A stretch of DNA of 64,000 bases from Chloroflexota bacterium (lineage in GTDB: Bacteria; Chloroflexota; Anaerolineae; Promineifilales; Promineifilaceae), in NCBI GenBank assembly GCA_022616275.1, contig JAKEFB010000142.1, positions 1 to 64,000 on the forward strand, written 5' to 3'. Of the stretch, positions 31,790 to 41,546 are shown in pieces. Positions within the stretch are counted from its first letter, which is position 1, and each line of letters starts with the position of its first letter. The notes beneath the pieces were generated by a model that worked only from the letters and a program-made list of their open reading frames with translations, did no database searches and was not told where the DNA came from. The translations under genes were made by a program, and so were the position numbers.

Positions 31790-32596
31790 TCAACCCACGG
31801 CCGCCAGCGTTGCCAATAGGGCGTCGTGAATGTGGCCGTTACTGGCTACCAGGGCGATGTTGGTCGCCAGCCGGAGCGGCCGGCCGTCTATAGCTGTCAC
31901 CCGGCCGCCCGCTTCCTGGACCAGCAAAGCGCCGGCCGCCACGTCCCAGGGATTAAGTTTGTACTCCCAATAGCCATCTAACCGGCCGGCGGCCACGTAA
32001 GCCAGATCCAGCGCCGCCGACCCGACCCGCCGGACTCCCTGAGCCTTTTTCAGGAAGCTGGCCAGTTGGGCCACGTTATCCTGGGCGCTGGTGTGGCGGT
32101 CGTAGGGAAAGCCGGTGGCTAACAAACTATCCACCAGGTGCTCGGCCCGGCTCACCTGCAGCCGGACCGTCGTTTCCGGCGTGGCCAGGATAGTTCCCAC
32201 GCCGGCGATGGCGCTGAAGCATTCCTGGCGCGTTGGATCGTAAATCACGCCGACGAGTGGTAGATCACCTTCGTAAAGAGCCAGCGACACAGCAAAAACA
32301 GGAAAGCCGTGGGCGAAGTTATTGGTCCCATCCAATGGGTCAATGTACCAGGTGTATGGCTCGACTGCCACCCCCTTTAGCTGGCCGCTTTCCTCCGCCA
32401 CCAGATGGTGGCCGGGGAAGGCGGCCTGGAGCTGTTCAATAATCAGGGCTTCGGCCGCCCGATCATGTTCGGTGAGCAGGTCAATGGCCGTGCTTTTGCG
32501 GGCAATGACCTTTTGTTCATATAGCCCCCGGCGCAAAATTTCCCCGGCCGCCCGGGCTATGTGGATGGCCATGTTGCAGGCATTGTCTAAATCCAT
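31790..32596 (-). CDS. Inositol monophosphatase family protein
   Basis: The 268-residue enzyme shows the Mg2+-binding motifs EES near residue 69, IDPLDGTNNFAHG near 86 and NPWDVAAGALLVQEAGG near 215. It should remove phosphate from inositol phosphate or a related sugar phosphate such as NADP or fructose bisphosphate. Length matches SuhB/IMPase. It is divergent from the thiolase gene across a gap with an 11-6-11 inverted repeat. An unknown membrane protein follows in the same operon. Confidence 0.93.
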   Translation of the reverse strand: MDLDNACNMAIHIARAAGEILRRGLYEQKVIARKSTAIDLLTEHDRAAEALIIEQLQAAFPGHHLVAEESGQLKGVAVEPYTWYIDPLDGTNNFAHGFPVFAVSLALYEGDLPLVGVIYDPTRQECFSAIAGVGTILATPETTVRLQVSRAEHLVDSLLATGFPYDRHTSAQDNVAQLASFLKKAQGVRRVGSAALDLAYVAAGRLDGYWEYKLNPWDVAAGALLVQEAGGRVTAIDGRPLRLATNIALVASNGHIHDALLATLAAVG

Positions 32597-32615
32597 GCTT
32601 TTATTCTACCCCTGT

Positions 32616-32643
32616 CTACACGGAAAAGTAAATTTCCGTGTAG
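32616..32643. promoter_or_regulatory. 11-6-11 inverted repeat in a divergent promoter region
   Basis: CTACACGGAAA (32616-32626) and TTTCCGTGTAG (32633-32643) are exact complements with six bases between. It lies five bases before the -35 box of the thiolase promoter and 20 bases before the inositol phosphatase start. It lacks a T-run, so an operator shared by both genes is likelier than a terminator. Confidence 0.7.
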
Positions 32644-32648
32644 TCCGC

Positions 32649-32677
32649 TTGACGAACCACCTTAGCCCGACCATAAT
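32649..32677 (+). promoter_or_regulatory. Promoter of the thiolase gene
   Basis: TTGACG (32649-32654) and CATAAT (32672-32677) are 17 bases apart, each one base from consensus. The gene starts 33 bases after the -10 box. Confidence 0.65.
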
Positions 32678-32710
32678 TAACGTGGGTAACCACGATAAAG
32701 GAGCAGTTTC

Positions 32711-33949
32711 ATGAGTAACCAGGATACAAAACGAGAAGTTGTCATTCTCGGCGCGGCCAGAACGCCGGTTGGCAAGTTGATGGGCGCGCTGAGCCATCTG
32801 AGCGCCCCAGACCTGGGCGCGCTGGCCGTCAAAACGGCCGTCGAACGGGCGGGGATCGATCCTTCGACCGTGTACGAAGTGATTATGGGCCACGTCGTCT
32901 CGGCTGGGACAGGCCAGGCCCCGGCCCGGCAGGCCGCCCTGCGCGCCGGCCTGACCGATAATGTAGGCGCGGCCAGCGTCAACAAGGTCTGCGGCTCGGG
33001 ACTCAAGGCCGTCATGCTGGCCGCCAATGCCATTGCCGCCGGGGAAGCGGAGGTCTACGTGGCCGGGGGCATGGAGAGCATGTCTCAGGCCCCCTACCTG
33101 CTGCCCGACGCCCGGCAAGGGCTGCGCTACGGCCACGGCCGGGTGCTGGATGCCATCTTGAAAGACGGGCTGTGGTGCGCCTTCCAGGACTGGGCAATGG
33201 GCAACGCCGCCGAGTTTATCGCCCGGCAGTTCGAGGTCAGCCGGGAAGAAATGGACGAGTTTGCTCTGTGCAGCCACGAAAAAGCGGCCGCCGCCACGGC
33301 CGCCGGCCGGTTCCAGGAGGAAGTCGTGCCGGTGGAGGTCAAGAGCCGCCAGGGCGTTAGCCTGGTCACCCAGGACGAGCCGATCCGGGCCACCTTTGAC
33401 AACGGCGGCTATACGCTGGCCACCAGCCTGGAACAATTGGCCAAGCTACCGCCCGCTTTTGAAGAAGGCGGCCAGGTCACGGCCGGCAACGCGCCCGGAC
33501 TCAACGACGGGGCAGCCGCCCTGGTCGTTACCAGCCGGGCCGAGGCAGAGCGCCAGGGGCTGAAGCCCATGGCCCGAATCGCCGGCTACACCCACGCGGC
33601 CGTCCATCCGCAGTGGATCTTCGCCGCCCCCGCCCGGGCCATCCCCCGCCTGCTGGACCGGCTAGGCTGGACGATGGCCGACGTGGACCTGATCGAGCTG
33701 AACGAGGCTTTTGCCGCCCAGGTGTTGGCCGACGGGGCGGAAATGATCCAGAAAGGGTACGATTGGGACTGGGACAAGGTTAACGTCAATGGGGGCGCGG
33801 TTGCCCTGGGCCACCCTATTGGGGCCAGCGGCGCGCGCCTCCTGGTAACACTCATTTATGCCCTGCGCCAGCGCAACCGGAAACGTGGTATCGCCTCCCT
33901 CTGCCTTGGCGGCGGCGAAGCGGTGGCGCTGGCCATAGAACTGGAGTAA
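32711..33949 (+). CDS. atoB: Acetyl-CoA acetyltransferase (thiolase)
   Basis: Thiolase joins two acetyl-CoA to acetoacetyl-CoA or reverses it. The 412-residue enzyme has the nucleophile region NKVCGSGLKAV (Cys near residue 95), NEAFAAQ, NVNGGAVALGHPIGASGAR with the catalytic His, and CLGGGEAVA with the second Cys. AAAGGAG lies seven bases before the ATG, and a good promoter is upstream. It could feed fatty acid oxidation, or HMG-CoA formation for isoprenoids together with the mevalonate-type genes at 3-14 kb. Its stop codon lies in a GAGTAATT repeat. Confidence 0.95.
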   Translation: MSNQDTKREVVILGAARTPVGKLMGALSHLSAPDLGALAVKTAVERAGIDPSTVYEVIMGHVVSAGTGQAPARQAALRAGLTDNVGAASVNKVCGSGLKAVMLAANAIAAGEAEVYVAGGMESMSQAPYLLPDARQGLRYGHGRVLDAILKDGLWCAFQDWAMGNAAEFIARQFEVSREEMDEFALCSHEKAAAATAAGRFQEEVVPVEVKSRQGVSLVTQDEPIRATFDNGGYTLATSLEQLAKLPPAFEEGGQVTAGNAPGLNDGAAALVVTSRAEAERQGLKPMARIAGYTHAAVHPQWIFAAPARAIPRLLDRLGWTMADVDLIELNEAFAAQVLADGAEMIQKGYDWDWDKVNVNGGAVALGHPIGASGARLLVTLIYALRQRNRKRGIASLCLGGGEAVALAIELE

Positions 33950-34006
33950 TTGAGTAATTAGGTAATTGGGGTAAAGTTAATTACTTAATTACCGATTACT
34001 CCTCCT
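33944..34006. repeat. GAGTAATT/GGTAATT inverted stutter repeat
   Basis: GAGTAATT and GGTAATT units face inverted TTACTTAATTACC units. The thiolase stop (33947-33949) falls in the first unit, and the repeat ends just before the ribosome binding site of the next gene. Confidence 0.85.
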
Positions 34007-34015
34007 GGAGTCTTC

Positions 34016-35716
34016 ATGAATGCTGACGAGTGCGTGTTAGTTCTCGGTGGGGCCGGGCTGGTGGGCTCGCAGATCGTCCGCGAGGTGGCCCGCGAATTAG
34101 AGCCGAAACGAATCGTCGTGGCCAGCCTGTTCCGGGGCGAAGTGCGTGAGTTTCTGCATGACGCGCGCCGCGGGTTTCCCCAGGTTGAGTTCATTGGCGT
34201 CTGGGGCGACGTTTTTGTGCGCGAAGAGTTTGCCATGGAACGGCGCCGCCGCCTGCTGCAGAGCCAGCCCCGGCGGGAAATGTTGTACGAAGACCTGTTC
34301 GGCAATATTGAAGGCGCTTACCAGCGCTCGGCCCTGGTGCAGTTAATCCTCCGCTACCAGCCGGACGTCGTCGTGGACAGCATCAACACGGCCACAGCCA
34401 TCAGCTACCAGGACGTGGAGAGCGTCAGCAAGCAGACCCACGACCTGCTGTTACAGTTGCGCCAGATTGTAGACCACCAGGACCTGGAGGCCCTGGACGA
34501 ACTGGGCAAGGCGCTGGAACGGAACGTCAGCACGCTGCTCATTTCCCAGTCCACAGCCCAGTTGATCCGCCACGTGCAACTCCTACACCGGGCTATGTGT
34601 GAGGTCGGCACCCGCCTTTACCTGAAAGTCGGCACCACCGGCACAGGAGGTATGGGGCTGAACATTCCCTACACCCACAGCGAAGATAAGCCCAGCGCCC
34701 AACTGATGCGCAAAAACGCCATTGCCTTTGCCCACACCGGCCTGATGTTCCTGATGGCCCGGACACCGGGTGGCCCACTGGTGAAGGAAATCAAGCCGGC
34801 GGCCATGATCGGTTACCGCAAGGTAGGCTACCAGACCGTCAAGCTGCGCGGCCAGCCTCAACTCCGCTACGAAAGCCAGGCGCAACCCCTGGACGGCCGG
34901 CTGGTGCTGCGCGGCGATGAGAATCTCTACACTCGCCTGGGCAAGTTGCAGATGGCCGGGGTGGACACCGGCGAAAACGGCTTTTTTGCCCGGGGTGAGT
35001 TTGAGACGATTACCCACATCAATCAGATGGAGTTCGTCACGCCGGAAGAAATTGCCCACCAGGCCGTCCTGGAGATCAAGGGCAGCAACACCGGGTATGA
35101 CGTTATTGCCGGCATAGATAGTAGCGTTATGACGCCCAGCTACCGGGCCGGCGTTTTGCGCCAGACGGCGCTGGACAAGCTGGCCCGTATTGAAGAAGAG
35201 ACCGAGTCCCACAGCGTGGCCCTGGGCCAACTGGGACCGCCCGAATTGTCCAAGCTGCTCTATGAGGCTCATCTGCTCAAGCTAAACTATGGTACGCTGG
35301 AGGCGACCCTGGCGATGCCACCGAGCGAAATTGCCGAAACGCTGTACAGCTTCTTGTTGGAACGAAGCGTGTTGCGCACCACGATTACCTCCATCGGCGT
35401 TCCCATCCTGACGCCTGATGGCCGGCACTTATTGCGCGGCCCGCGAATCAACATACCGGAGAGTATCTATCACGAGATCGAGCTTGAAGAAAAGAGTGTG
35501 GACGCGTGGGCCCGCAAAGGTTGGGTAGACCTGCGCCCGGTCAACCTGGCTGAATGGCAAGAGCGGTTCAGGCGAATGCGCCGTACCAAACACCTACTAC
35601 ACACTCGCGGCACCTCTTCAATCACGACCAAGACGTACCTGCCTGACACCATCGAAATTGGAGCGGTTGTCGCCTGGATCTTTATCAACGAAGAACAGGG
35701 ATATCGCATCAAATAG
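34016..35716 (+). CDS. Large NAD-binding Rossmann protein of unknown function
   Basis: The 566-residue product starts with a Rossmann motif, LVLGGAGLVGSQIVREV, as in NAD-dependent epimerases and dehydratases, with catalytic-like segments up to about residue 260 (KVGTTGTGGMGLNIPYTHSE). After about 300 the sequence does not match the short-chain family I know; it contains RGEFETITHINQMEF near 325 and a basic segment near 515 (RFRRMRRTKHLLHTRG). Most likely it is an epimerase/dehydratase-superfamily enzyme with a large extra C-terminal domain. GGAG lies upstream of the ATG. It follows the thiolase gene but no pathway is evident. Confidence 0.6.
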   Translation: MNADECVLVLGGAGLVGSQIVREVARELEPKRIVVASLFRGEVREFLHDARRGFPQVEFIGVWGDVFVREEFAMERRRRLLQSQPRREMLYEDLFGNIEGAYQRSALVQLILRYQPDVVVDSINTATAISYQDVESVSKQTHDLLLQLRQIVDHQDLEALDELGKALERNVSTLLISQSTAQLIRHVQLLHRAMCEVGTRLYLKVGTTGTGGMGLNIPYTHSEDKPSAQLMRKNAIAFAHTGLMFLMARTPGGPLVKEIKPAAMIGYRKVGYQTVKLRGQPQLRYESQAQPLDGRLVLRGDENLYTRLGKLQMAGVDTGENGFFARGEFETITHINQMEFVTPEEIAHQAVLEIKGSNTGYDVIAGIDSSVMTPSYRAGVLRQTALDKLARIEEETESHSVALGQLGPPELSKLLYEAHLLKLNYGTLEATLAMPPSEIAETLYSFLLERSVLRTTITSIGVPILTPDGRHLLRGPRINIPESIYHEIELEEKSVDAWARKGWVDLRPVNLAEWQERFRRMRRTKHLLHTRGTSSITTKTYLPDTIEIGAVVAWIFINEEQGYRIK

Positions 35717-35729
35717 CCAGGGTGGCAGC

Positions 35730-35758
35730 TTGACAACTTTAGATTGGCGGCTAATAAT
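35730..35758 (+). promoter_or_regulatory. Possible sigma70-type promoter
   Basis: TTGACA (35730-35735) and AATAAT (35753-35758) are 17 bases apart. It lies after the Rossmann gene and about 130 bases before the next start, so it probably drives the unknown gene at 35893 and pyruvate kinase. Confidence 0.5.
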
Positions 35759-35892
35759 TAGGAAACTTTCTCAGCGGGAATTCTTATCCTCTTCAGTGCT
35801 TATCTAAAGTTTATCGTCCCCACATTCAGCCGCCTGGTGTAGGCTTATTGGCAATTGGATAACGACACCAGAACAGCAAAGGATCTGTAAAT

Positions 35893-36972
35893 ATGATACC
35901 GTCTACAACCCAGTTTTCTGGTTTGACAATGCCTGTATTTACTGCTTTCGGGTGGGCGGGCGAAGAGGCGGCCATTAAGTTTGCCCTTTCGCAATTGGAA
36001 CTGTTCATTGACGCCCTCCACTTCAGTCTCACCAGAGAGGCCCAGGGCCTGCTCCCTTACCACGGATTGGACCGGGGAAGCCAGAGTGTCTACCTGGCTA
36101 CTACTGAGCAACCGGAGAAGGGCCTCTATATCGCCTTTTTCGCCCGGCCGATGAGCCTGGAAATCAGCCTGAACCTGAAGGACAAAGCAACCCTGAACCG
36201 GGCCTTTAAGGCCGTAGAGGGGGAACTCATCCACTTCCACCGCCTGCTGGCCGAGTTGGGACCGGAGTGGAACCTGCGCATCCAGCAGATGGAATACGAC
36301 GAGGAAACGGAAACGGCCACTCATTACCAGGACATTTACAAAGATCCCATCGCCAGCCTGGATATTGAAAAAGCCAGAGCTGTGTTTGAACGAGCGGCTT
36401 TTCTCAACACCGAGGAAAAATGGCTGGCCCCTCTCGTTGTCAGCTATCGCCTGGATTCGGAAAAGGCCGCTGCTATGGGGCGGATGATCATCAAGGTGAT
36501 GGGCGAGACCATCGTCAAGCTGCTGCCGCTGATCAGGCTGCTAACCGGCCAGGTGAAGAAAGGTAAAGCCAAGCCGGCCCCTAAGGCCAAGGCCCGCCGG
36601 CCGGCAGCGGTGGAGGATACGACTATCCGGCAGCCGTCCGACGCCGCCGAGCTAGGACAATTTACCTACGTCAGCGAACTTAAGCCGTTGCATATCCAGC
36701 GTGGTTTTATCAACCTGACGTCCAATCACTGGCCATTCTTCGCCATTAACGCCCGGACCGAAACCCGGCCGGTTACCGTGGTCTTCGAGGGCCAGACGGA
36801 CAAGAAGAGCGCCGTCTGGCGCCTGGTGCCCAACGACCTGGCCCGGCTTGTGCTCGGCGCGCAAGCCCAACAGTGGTTAGAGGAAAATTTCAGCTCGGAG
36901 GAGCGTATCCAGATTACCGCAATTAAGCTGGATGATGATAATATACAGATCATCTTATCGCCCGTAGATTAG
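35893..36972 (+). CDS. Unknown protein upstream of pyruvate kinase
   Basis: No family is recognised. The 359-residue product has an N-terminal alpha/beta-looking half, a basic Lys/Ala/Pro linker around 220-238 (KKGKAKPAPKAKARRP), and a C-terminal beta-like domain of about 110 residues (LHIQRGFINLTSNHWPFFAI to the end). AAAGGA lies about ten bases before the ATG. The gene ends nine bases before pyruvate kinase, so the two are cotranscribed. The linker could bind nucleic acid or membrane lipids. Confidence 0.55.
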   Translation: MIPSTTQFSGLTMPVFTAFGWAGEEAAIKFALSQLELFIDALHFSLTREAQGLLPYHGLDRGSQSVYLATTEQPEKGLYIAFFARPMSLEISLNLKDKATLNRAFKAVEGELIHFHRLLAELGPEWNLRIQQMEYDEETETATHYQDIYKDPIASLDIEKARAVFERAAFLNTEEKWLAPLVVSYRLDSEKAAAMGRMIIKVMGETIVKLLPLIRLLTGQVKKGKAKPAPKAKARRPAAVEDTTIRQPSDAAELGQFTYVSELKPLHIQRGFINLTSNHWPFFAINARTETRPVTVVFEGQTDKKSAVWRLVPNDLARLVLGAQAQQWLEENFSSEERIQITAIKLDDDNIQIILSPVD

Positions 36973-36981
36973 CCGCCTGTT

Positions 36982-38397
36982 ATGGCACGCACCAAAATCG
37001 TGGCCACTATTGGCCCGGCCTCGAACAATATTGAAACCATCCGCCGGATGCTCCGGGCGGGGATGAATGTGGCGCGGGTCAATTTTTCCCACGGCGACCA
37101 CGAGACCCATGCCCAAACGGTGCGCACGTTGCGCGAAGCGGCGGCGGCCGAAAACCGGGTACTGGCTATTTTGGGTGATTTGCAAGGCCCTAAGCTGCGC
37201 CTGGGCTACATTAAGGCCGGGGGGATCCAACTGGCAACCGGCGACGAAGTGGTTCTGACTCCCCATCGTGGCCAGCCGGCCATGCTCCACCTGCCCCACC
37301 CTGACCTGATCAAAGCGGTTGAGCCGGGCGCCCGGCTGGTTGTTGGCGACGGCGAAGTCGAGATGGTCGTCACGGAAAAGCAGGCCGACACCCTGCGTTG
37401 CAAAGTGACGGTGGCCGGCTTGCTGGAAGCGCGCAAAGGGATTAGCGCCCCAGGAACGAGCCTGCCTATTCCCAGCGTTACGGCCAAGGACAGGGCAGAC
37501 ATGCGCTTCATCTGTGAGCTGGACCTGGATTTTGTCGCCCTCTCCTTCGTCCGTTCGGCGGCCGACATTCGCGAATTGCGCCAGTTGATGACGACCTGGG
37601 ACCGCCAACCGCCCATTATCGCCAAGATTGAAAAAACAGAGGCCATTGACCACCTGGAAGAAATTCTGGAAGCGGCTGATGGCGTCATGGTTGCCCGGGG
37701 CGACCTGGGTATTGAATTACCACCGCAGGAAGTGCCCCTGGTGCAAAAGAGGATTATCAAGGCCTGCAACGCCGTGGGTAAGCCCGTCATCACCGCCACC
37801 CAGATGCTGCAATCTATGGTAGATCATCCCCGGCCGACGCGGGCCGAGGCCAGCGACGTAGCCAACGCCATCCTGGACGGGACCGACGCCGTGATGCTGT
37901 CTCAGGAAACGGCTTCGGGCAAGTACCCAGTGGAGTCAGTGTTGATGATGAAACAGATCGGCGAAATAACCGAGCGCGAGTTCCCTTATGACTTGTGGCG
38001 TGTCAAGCGACAGCAAAGTATGCGTGGCGGTGCCAACGTTACCGAGGCGATCAGTGCGGCCAGTTGCGCCGTAGCCGAGGAAGTCAAGGCGCAGGCCATC
38101 GTCAGCACTACGATGACCGGCTACACGGCGCGCCAGATTGCCCGCCACCGGCCGTTCATTCAGGTGATGGCTGTTTCGCCGGTGCCGGAAATCCAGCGCC
38201 AACTGGCCCTGGTCTGGGGCGTGGAATGTCTGCTCGTTCCCAAGTTTTTCAAGGATACAGACGATATGCTGAAGCAGACAATCGAGGCTATTAAGCCTCT
38301 GGGTCTCAAGTCAGGCGACCGGATCGTCATTACGGCCGGGATTCCTTTCGGCCGGAGTGGCCATACGAACCTTATTCAAGTGCATGAAATGAGTTAA
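36982..38397 (+). CDS. pyk: Pyruvate kinase
   Basis: Pyruvate kinase turns phosphoenolpyruvate and ADP into pyruvate and ATP. The 471-residue product has [26 protein letters not shown], the catalytic IAKIEK lysine, ARGDLG and ITATQML, and the C-terminal effector domain from about 345. The motif MLSGETA reads MLSQETA here, a conservative change outside the catalytic Lys and metal ligands. Nine bases separate it from the upstream unknown gene. Its stop is followed directly by a GTTATTG repeat. Confidence 0.97.
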   Translation: MARTKIVATIGPASNNIETIRRMLRAGMNVARVNFSHGDHETHAQTVRTLREAAAAENRVLAILGDLQGPKLRLGYIKAGGIQLATGDEVVLTPHRGQPAMLHLPHPDLIKAVEPGARLVVGDGEVEMVVTEKQADTLRCKVTVAGLLEARKGISAPGTSLPIPSVTAKDRADMRFICELDLDFVALSFVRSAADIRELRQLMTTWDRQPPIIAKIEKTEAIDHLEEILEAADGVMVARGDLGIELPPQEVPLVQKRIIKACNAVGKPVITATQMLQSMVDHPRPTRAEASDVANAILDGTDAVMLSQETASGKYPVESVLMMKQIGEITEREFPYDLWRVKRQQSMRGGANVTEAISAASCAVAEEVKAQAIVSTTMTGYTARQIARHRPFIQVMAVSPVPEIQRQLALVWGVECLLVPKFFKDTDDMLKQTIEAIKPLGLKSGDRIVITAGIPFGRSGHTNLIQVHEMS

Positions 38398-38462
38398 GTT
38401 ATTGGTTATTGGTTATTAGTTATTGGTTATTGGACAGTAATAACCAATAATCAATAACCCAC
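38397..38462. repeat. GTTATTG inverted stutter repeat
   Basis: Four to five GTTATTG/GTTATTA units face inverted AATAACC units. It fills the gap between pyruvate kinase and the AAA+ gene. Confidence 0.88.
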
Positions 38463-38490
38463 TTACCGGTAGTTGCGAAGGAGAGAAAAT

Positions 38491-39810
38491 ATGCCCCCCC
38501 GACAGGCGCTTGTAGAGTTGATGGACGAAGGCTGGCAACCGCCGCCGGTTGACGACATTGAAAGTACTGGTCTGAACCAGGGTTTCCTGTCCGACACGGC
38601 TTTGAAGATCATGTACTTCAGAGGCGTGATTACCGGTTATGAAATCGCCGAGCAGATGAGGCTGCCCTTCCAAACGGTAATGCAACCGATCATGGAGTTT
38701 CTGAAGCGGGAACAGTTTTGTGAAGTGAAAGGTTCAGGCGGCCTGGGAGTCGGCGCTTACCAGTATGTGATCACCTCCAAAGGCGCCGCCCGAGCCCGCG
38801 AGCAACTGGAACGAACGACGTACATCGGGCCAGCCCCGGTACCGTGGGATGATTACGTGGCCGCCATAAAAGCCCAGGGTTCACGCCGCCTGCGTGTCAA
38901 CCAGCAGATGATGCGCCAGGCCCTGGCCCACCTGGTACTCGACGAGCGTGTCTTCCACAAGATTGGCCCGGCCGTTAACTCCGGCCGTTCCATTTTCCTC
39001 TACGGTCCGCCGGGCAACGGCAAAACGACCATCGCCGAAAGCGTTGGCCGGATGGTCCTGGGCAACGATATGTATATCCCCTACGCCGTGGAGGTGGACG
39101 GCCTGATCATCAAGGTCTACGACGAAATCAACCACGAGGTGGTAGAAGAGAGCAAACCGTCGAAAATGACCACCGGCTCGCTGGGATCGAACCGCATAGA
39201 CGCCCGCTGGATTCGTATCAGGCGGCCGGTCATCATGGTCGGCGGCGAGTTGATGTTGGACGGGCTGGACCTGATCTACGACACCAACAATAAGTTCTAC
39301 GAAGCACCGTACCAGATGAAGGCCAACGGCGGTATGTTCTTGATTGACGACTTTGGCCGGCAGCAGGTCCGCCCGCGCGACCTGCTGAACCGTTGGATTG
39401 TGCCGATGGAAAAGAACGTTGATTTCCTGGCTCTGCACACCGGCCGCAAGATCGAAGTGCCCTTTAACGTGTTGCTCGTCTTTTCGACCAACTTGCCGCC
39501 GGGTGACCTGGTGGACGAGGCTTTTCTGCGCCGTATCCGCCACAAGATCGAGATTACCTCGCCCTCCTTCGAAAGTTATCGGGAAATCTTTAAGCGCATT
39601 TGTGAGTGGCGAAAAATTCCGTTCGACGACCAGGCCGTGCGTTACCTGCTGCAAGAGTATTACGTCAAAAAGAATCGCAAGCTGCGGGCCAACCACCCCC
39701 GCGATCTCGTTGACCAGATCATGGATATTGGCAGCTACATGGGCACTGAGCCGACGCTGACCAAGGAACTCCTGGATCGGGCGGCCGAGGCTTATTTTGT
39801 AGACCTGTAA
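38491..39810 (+). CDS. AAA+ ATPase with N-terminal winged-helix region
   Basis: The 439-residue protein has an N-terminal region of about 110 residues with a winged-helix look (GVITGYEIAEQMRLPFQTVM), then an AAA+ core with Walker A GPPGNGKT near residue 170, Walker B MFLIDDFG near 285 and an arginine-containing FSTNLPPGDLVDEAFLRRIR sensor segment. A DNA-linked or chaperone role is likely. AAGGAG lies seven bases before the ATG. It is followed by a glycerophosphodiester phosphodiesterase gene with one base between, but that may not mean a shared pathway. Confidence 0.85.
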   Translation: MPPRQALVELMDEGWQPPPVDDIESTGLNQGFLSDTALKIMYFRGVITGYEIAEQMRLPFQTVMQPIMEFLKREQFCEVKGSGGLGVGAYQYVITSKGAARAREQLERTTYIGPAPVPWDDYVAAIKAQGSRRLRVNQQMMRQALAHLVLDERVFHKIGPAVNSGRSIFLYGPPGNGKTTIAESVGRMVLGNDMYIPYAVEVDGLIIKVYDEINHEVVEESKPSKMTTGSLGSNRIDARWIRIRRPVIMVGGELMLDGLDLIYDTNNKFYEAPYQMKANGGMFLIDDFGRQQVRPRDLLNRWIVPMEKNVDFLALHTGRKIEVPFNVLLVFSTNLPPGDLVDEAFLRRIRHKIEITSPSFESYREIFKRICEWRKIPFDDQAVRYLLQEYYVKKNRKLRANHPRDLVDQIMDIGSYMGTEPTLTKELLDRAAEAYFVDL

Positions 39811-39811
39811 C

Positions 39812-40531
39812 GTGAATGATTGGTTTACCGGCCGCTCCCCCTTAATCATTGCCCATCGCGGAGCCAGCGCCAACGCACCGGAAAACAGCTTTTCGGCCTT
39901 TGCCCTGGCGGCCGAAGAGAGGGCAGATGGAATTGAGCTGGACGTGCGCCTCTCGGCCGATAACTGGCCGGTGGTCCTGCACGACGCCACGCTGGAACGG
40001 ACCACCGACGGGCGCGGCCCTGTCTCCCGGCAAACAGTGGCCCAGTTGCAGGAGCTAAACGCTGGCGACGACCGGCCGGTCCCCACACTGGACGAACTTT
40101 TTGAAATGTTTGGCCCCTCCCTGCTTTACAACGTAGAGCTGAAGGATTGGGGCCTTTTGGACCAGGGGCTGGCCGCGGCCGTGGCCGACCGGATCGAAGG
40201 CCACCACCTGCAGGACCGGGTGTTGGTCTCTTCTTTTAACCCACTGGTTGTACGGCGGGCGCGCCGCGTCCTCTCCCCCCGGACGCCGGTGGCTCTCATC
40301 CGCGACCACGGCCTGTTGAAATACGGCTACCTGCTGGCCGATGGGCCGGCCGACCACCCTCGCCATATGCTGGTAGACGAAGCGTACATGGCCTGGGCCG
40401 GCCGGAAGGGCTACCGCGTCCACGCCTGGACGGTGGACGACCCGGCCGAGGCGCAACGGCTGGTTGCCCTGGGCGTCCACGCCATCATTACCAATAAACC
40501 CCAGCTTATCCGCGAGAGCTTGAACTTGTAG
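39812..40531 (+). CDS. ugpQ: Glycerophosphodiester phosphodiesterase
   Basis: The enzyme hydrolyses glycerophosphodiesters to glycerol 3-phosphate and an alcohol in phospholipid turnover. The 239-residue TIM barrel shows AHRGASANAPENS with both catalytic His/Glu, DGIELDVRLSAD and VVLHDATLERTTDG, VELKDW and HAWTVDD. The GTG start follows the preceding stop by one base. It has no signal peptide, so it is cytosolic. A lipid kinase gene follows after four bases. Confidence 0.93.
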   Translation: MNDWFTGRSPLIIAHRGASANAPENSFSAFALAAEERADGIELDVRLSADNWPVVLHDATLERTTDGRGPVSRQTVAQLQELNAGDDRPVPTLDELFEMFGPSLLYNVELKDWGLLDQGLAAAVADRIEGHHLQDRVLVSSFNPLVVRRARRVLSPRTPVALIRDHGLLKYGYLLADGPADHPRHMLVDEAYMAWAGRKGYRVHAWTVDDPAEAQRLVALGVHAIITNKPQLIRESLNL

Positions 40532-40535
40532 TCTT

Positions 40536-41438
40536 ATGAAAATCATTGTCATTTTGAACCCTTACGCCAATCGCTGGAAAGCCCAGGGCAAAGCCCCGGC
40601 CATTGAAGCGGCCTGCGCCGCGGCCGGCCTGGAGTACACGCTGATCCCCATCCCGGCCCCGGGCCAGGGGCGGCAGTTGGCGATCGAGGCGGCTACGGAC
40701 GGCTACGACGCCATTGTGGCCGCCGGCGGTGACGGCACGGTGAACGAGGTCGTCAACGGCCTCATTGTTGCGGCCGGCGACGGCCCCACGCGGCCGCTCG
40801 GCGTTCTCCCCATCGGCACGGGTAATGACTTGAGCGACATGGCCGGGCTGCCCCGCGACCTGGCGGCGGCCGCCCAGGTTATTGCCGCCGGCCAGACGCG
40901 CCAGATTGACGCCGGCCGGGTGACGGCCGATGGGCGCGTCCACTTTTTCGACAACAACTGCGCTGTGGCCATGGAGCCAATGGTCACACTGGAAAATATC
41001 CGCATGACCCGCCTCTCCGGCAACATTCGCTATATCGTCGCTCTGGCCAGGGCCCTGCTCCGTTTGAAGGCCTGGCAGATGCGTATTGCCTGGGACGATG
41101 GTGGCTACGAGGGGCCGGCTTACCTGCTTTCCGTGTGCAATAGCGCTCGCACCGGCGGCCTTTTCCCGATGGCCCCCAGCGCCCGGCTGGACGACGGCCT
41201 GTTTGATTTCGTTTTTGCCCCGGAAGTCCCCAAACAGACGGTGCTGGCTATCCTGGCCCGGCTGTTCCGGGGGACTCACGTCCACCACCCACGGATCACC
41301 TACGGCCGGTCGGCCCACCTGGAAATTGAAAGCCATCCCGGCACCCCTATCCACGCCGACGGCGAATTGATTGCCGAAGCCGCCAACCACATCACCTACG
41401 ACATTCTCCCCGGAAAAATTACCCTGCTCTCTCCTTGA
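40536..41438 (+). CDS. Diacylglycerol/sphingosine kinase family lipid kinase
   Basis: The 300-residue product has NPYANRW, the nucleotide-binding AAGGDGTVNEVVNGL loop and LPIGTGNDLS, as in YegS/DgkB lipid kinases. It should phosphorylate diacylglycerol or a related lipid at the membrane. Placement next to the phosphodiesterase gene suggests lipid recycling. Length is typical. Confidence 0.93.
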   Translation: MKIIVILNPYANRWKAQGKAPAIEAACAAAGLEYTLIPIPAPGQGRQLAIEAATDGYDAIVAAGGDGTVNEVVNGLIVAAGDGPTRPLGVLPIGTGNDLSDMAGLPRDLAAAAQVIAAGQTRQIDAGRVTADGRVHFFDNNCAVAMEPMVTLENIRMTRLSGNIRYIVALARALLRLKAWQMRIAWDDGGYEGPAYLLSVCNSARTGGLFPMAPSARLDDGLFDFVFAPEVPKQTVLAILARLFRGTHVHHPRITYGRSAHLEIESHPGTPIHADGELIAEAANHITYDILPGKITLLSP

Positions 41439-41546
41439 TTATTGTTTGGTATCTGGAGAATTTGCCCCGGGCAAAACCAACGGCCTTACCTGACTAAGCT
41501 CTCTAGCTTGGCATTCTTTGAACCGTACCCTAACCACCCAAATCCC

